Assembly (NCBI GenBank): GCA_000231825.2
Contig: JH720337.1
Coordinates: 479,122 to 543,121 of the forward strand
Length of the DNA stretch: 64,000 nucleotides
Direction of reading: 5' to 3'
Source: Tetrahymena elliotti 4EA
Lineage: Eukaryota; Ciliophora; Oligohymenophorea; Hymenostomatida; Tetrahymenidae
Shown here: piece by piece, positions 62,963 to 64,000 of the stretch
Numbering within the stretch: the stretch's first letter is position 1
Layout of the letters: every line of letters begins with the position of its first letter
The notes under the pieces: generated by a model
Seen by the model: only the letters and a program-made list of their open reading frames with translations
Database searches by the model: none
What the model was told of the DNA's origin: nothing
Made by a program: the position numbers and the translations under genes

Positions 62963-64000
62963 AACTATTTATTAGGATTTGTTATTATATGCTTAGAAGA
63001 GGACAGATTTATTATCTTTTTAATAATATTATATAGAGGAATATTACTAGTAAAAATTTTAAATCAAATAAATAATTTTTAATATCCCTTCAGAATTTAT
63101 TTTTGCTAAATTATCTTAAATGATTCGAAATTAGCAATTTTCAGCACTTTTCTTTTCTTCCATAACCAATTAAATAACTAGAAACTACTTATTTTTTAGT
63201 TTAATACTTTTCAAAGTTTTTATAAAATTTGTTTGTATAATAAAAAAATGATAGTTTTAGCTTTGATTTATTAATAATTAATTTAGCATTTTTAAATTTA
63301 ATTTTATTGAAACTTTTAGAATTTATAATGAGTATTTATAAAATATTTTAGTAACAAATGATAAAATGAATTAATGAGTGAACAACATGATAAAAGTAAA
63401 TTGAACGGCAAACTGTTTAGTTTAGTAATTTGATAATAAGTATCTATTAAATAACTATTAGTTATATTTTTATTGATTATTTGAAGAACAAGAGTGGCTT
63501 AATAGTGAATTCAAATTCATTTTGAATTTACTTTTTTATATATTTTTAAATAGTAAAAAATAGAATTCAGCTCATACTTAATACTTAATCAAATGATATT
63601 TTAAATTGATACATTTATAAATTGGCTTTTTTTAGTTTGTTTGATAATAAATAAAATTTTTATTTTTTTCAATATTAGCAAACAATTAAATCATCACCTT
63701 ATGTATGATCATTTAAAAGTTGAAATGTAGGGTTGAGATTTAAAAGAACATGTTAGAAAGGTTGGTTGAAATTATTATGAGGTTCAAAGTTATTGAAATT
63801 ATTATTTAAGAATAGATTATTATTGTTATTTATATTATTATTGTTTTAGATATCTTGGTTGATTATATTATTCTATTATAAAATGTTTGTTCTTTATTTA
63901 ATAGACTTAGAGTTATAGATCATAACTCTACTCTTTTCTATCCAGCACAGAGCAAACCTTTCTGTAGAGTATTTTAATCTAGACTCTACTATTGGGAATT
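62963..64000. other. Right-edge region, mostly AT-rich, small hairpin near the end
   Basis: Promoter side of LRR-4 and onward to the window edge. An 8-bp-stem inverted repeat AGAGTTAT/ATAACTCT lies at 63909-63929, followed by ACTCTACT repeated twice and its inverse TAGAGTA. The last 110 bases are also coding-like on the plus strand (RLRVIDHNSTLFYPAQSK), so they may be the first part of a gene or element that continues outside. Confidence 0.35.

Overview
The window reads as macronuclear DNA of a ciliate close to Tetrahymena. It is very AT-rich, introns are short and AT-rich (GTAA...TAG), and the long reading frames run through in-frame TAA and TAG, which stand for glutamine, ending only at TGA. 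With the standard code almost every gene looks shattered; with the ciliate code most are whole. No telomeric repeat, rRNA gene, CRISPR array or convincing tRNA was seen.

Left part (1-18.4 kb), all supported genes on the minus strand: a mitochondrial carrier cut by the left edge, an unknown Q/N-rich protein, an Atg1/ULK-like kinase with a 962-bp intron, a MORN-repeat protein fused to a calpain-like domain that lacks its catalytic residues, a two-ring AAA ATPase of the Afg2/Drg1/SPATA5 type, and a single-exon type I membrane protein.

Middle part (18.7-37.4 kb): three paralogous P5B-type ATPases on the minus strand. Between the second and third copies, on the plus strand, sit a Rab-like protein without a normal G3 motif and an intron-rich LRR gene. 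The first ATPase intron interrupts LTG|ES at the same point in all three copies but differs in length (84, 475 and 255 nt). The middle copy has PAPLP where the other two have the P5B signature PPALP.

Right part (37.4-64 kb): a long gene-poor stretch, an ERK7/MAPK15-like kinase with a glutamine-rich tail, two small single-exon unknown genes, a REEP/HVA22-like ER membrane protein, a PH-domain pseudokinase (HGN for HRD, NFK for DFG), a GC-richer decayed coding remnant near 55.2-56.2 kb, a single-exon low-complexity protein, and three further LRR genes built largely as one repeat per exon.

Two non-coding sites, near 37.9 and 47.7 kb, share a pair of adjacent hairpins next to TA microsatellites and may be copies of a small dispersed element. 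The neighbouring genes do not form one obvious pathway. The clearest themes are local tandem duplication (P5B ATPases, LRR genes) and several proteins that keep an enzyme fold while losing its active-site residues (calpain-like, kinase-like, GTPase-like).
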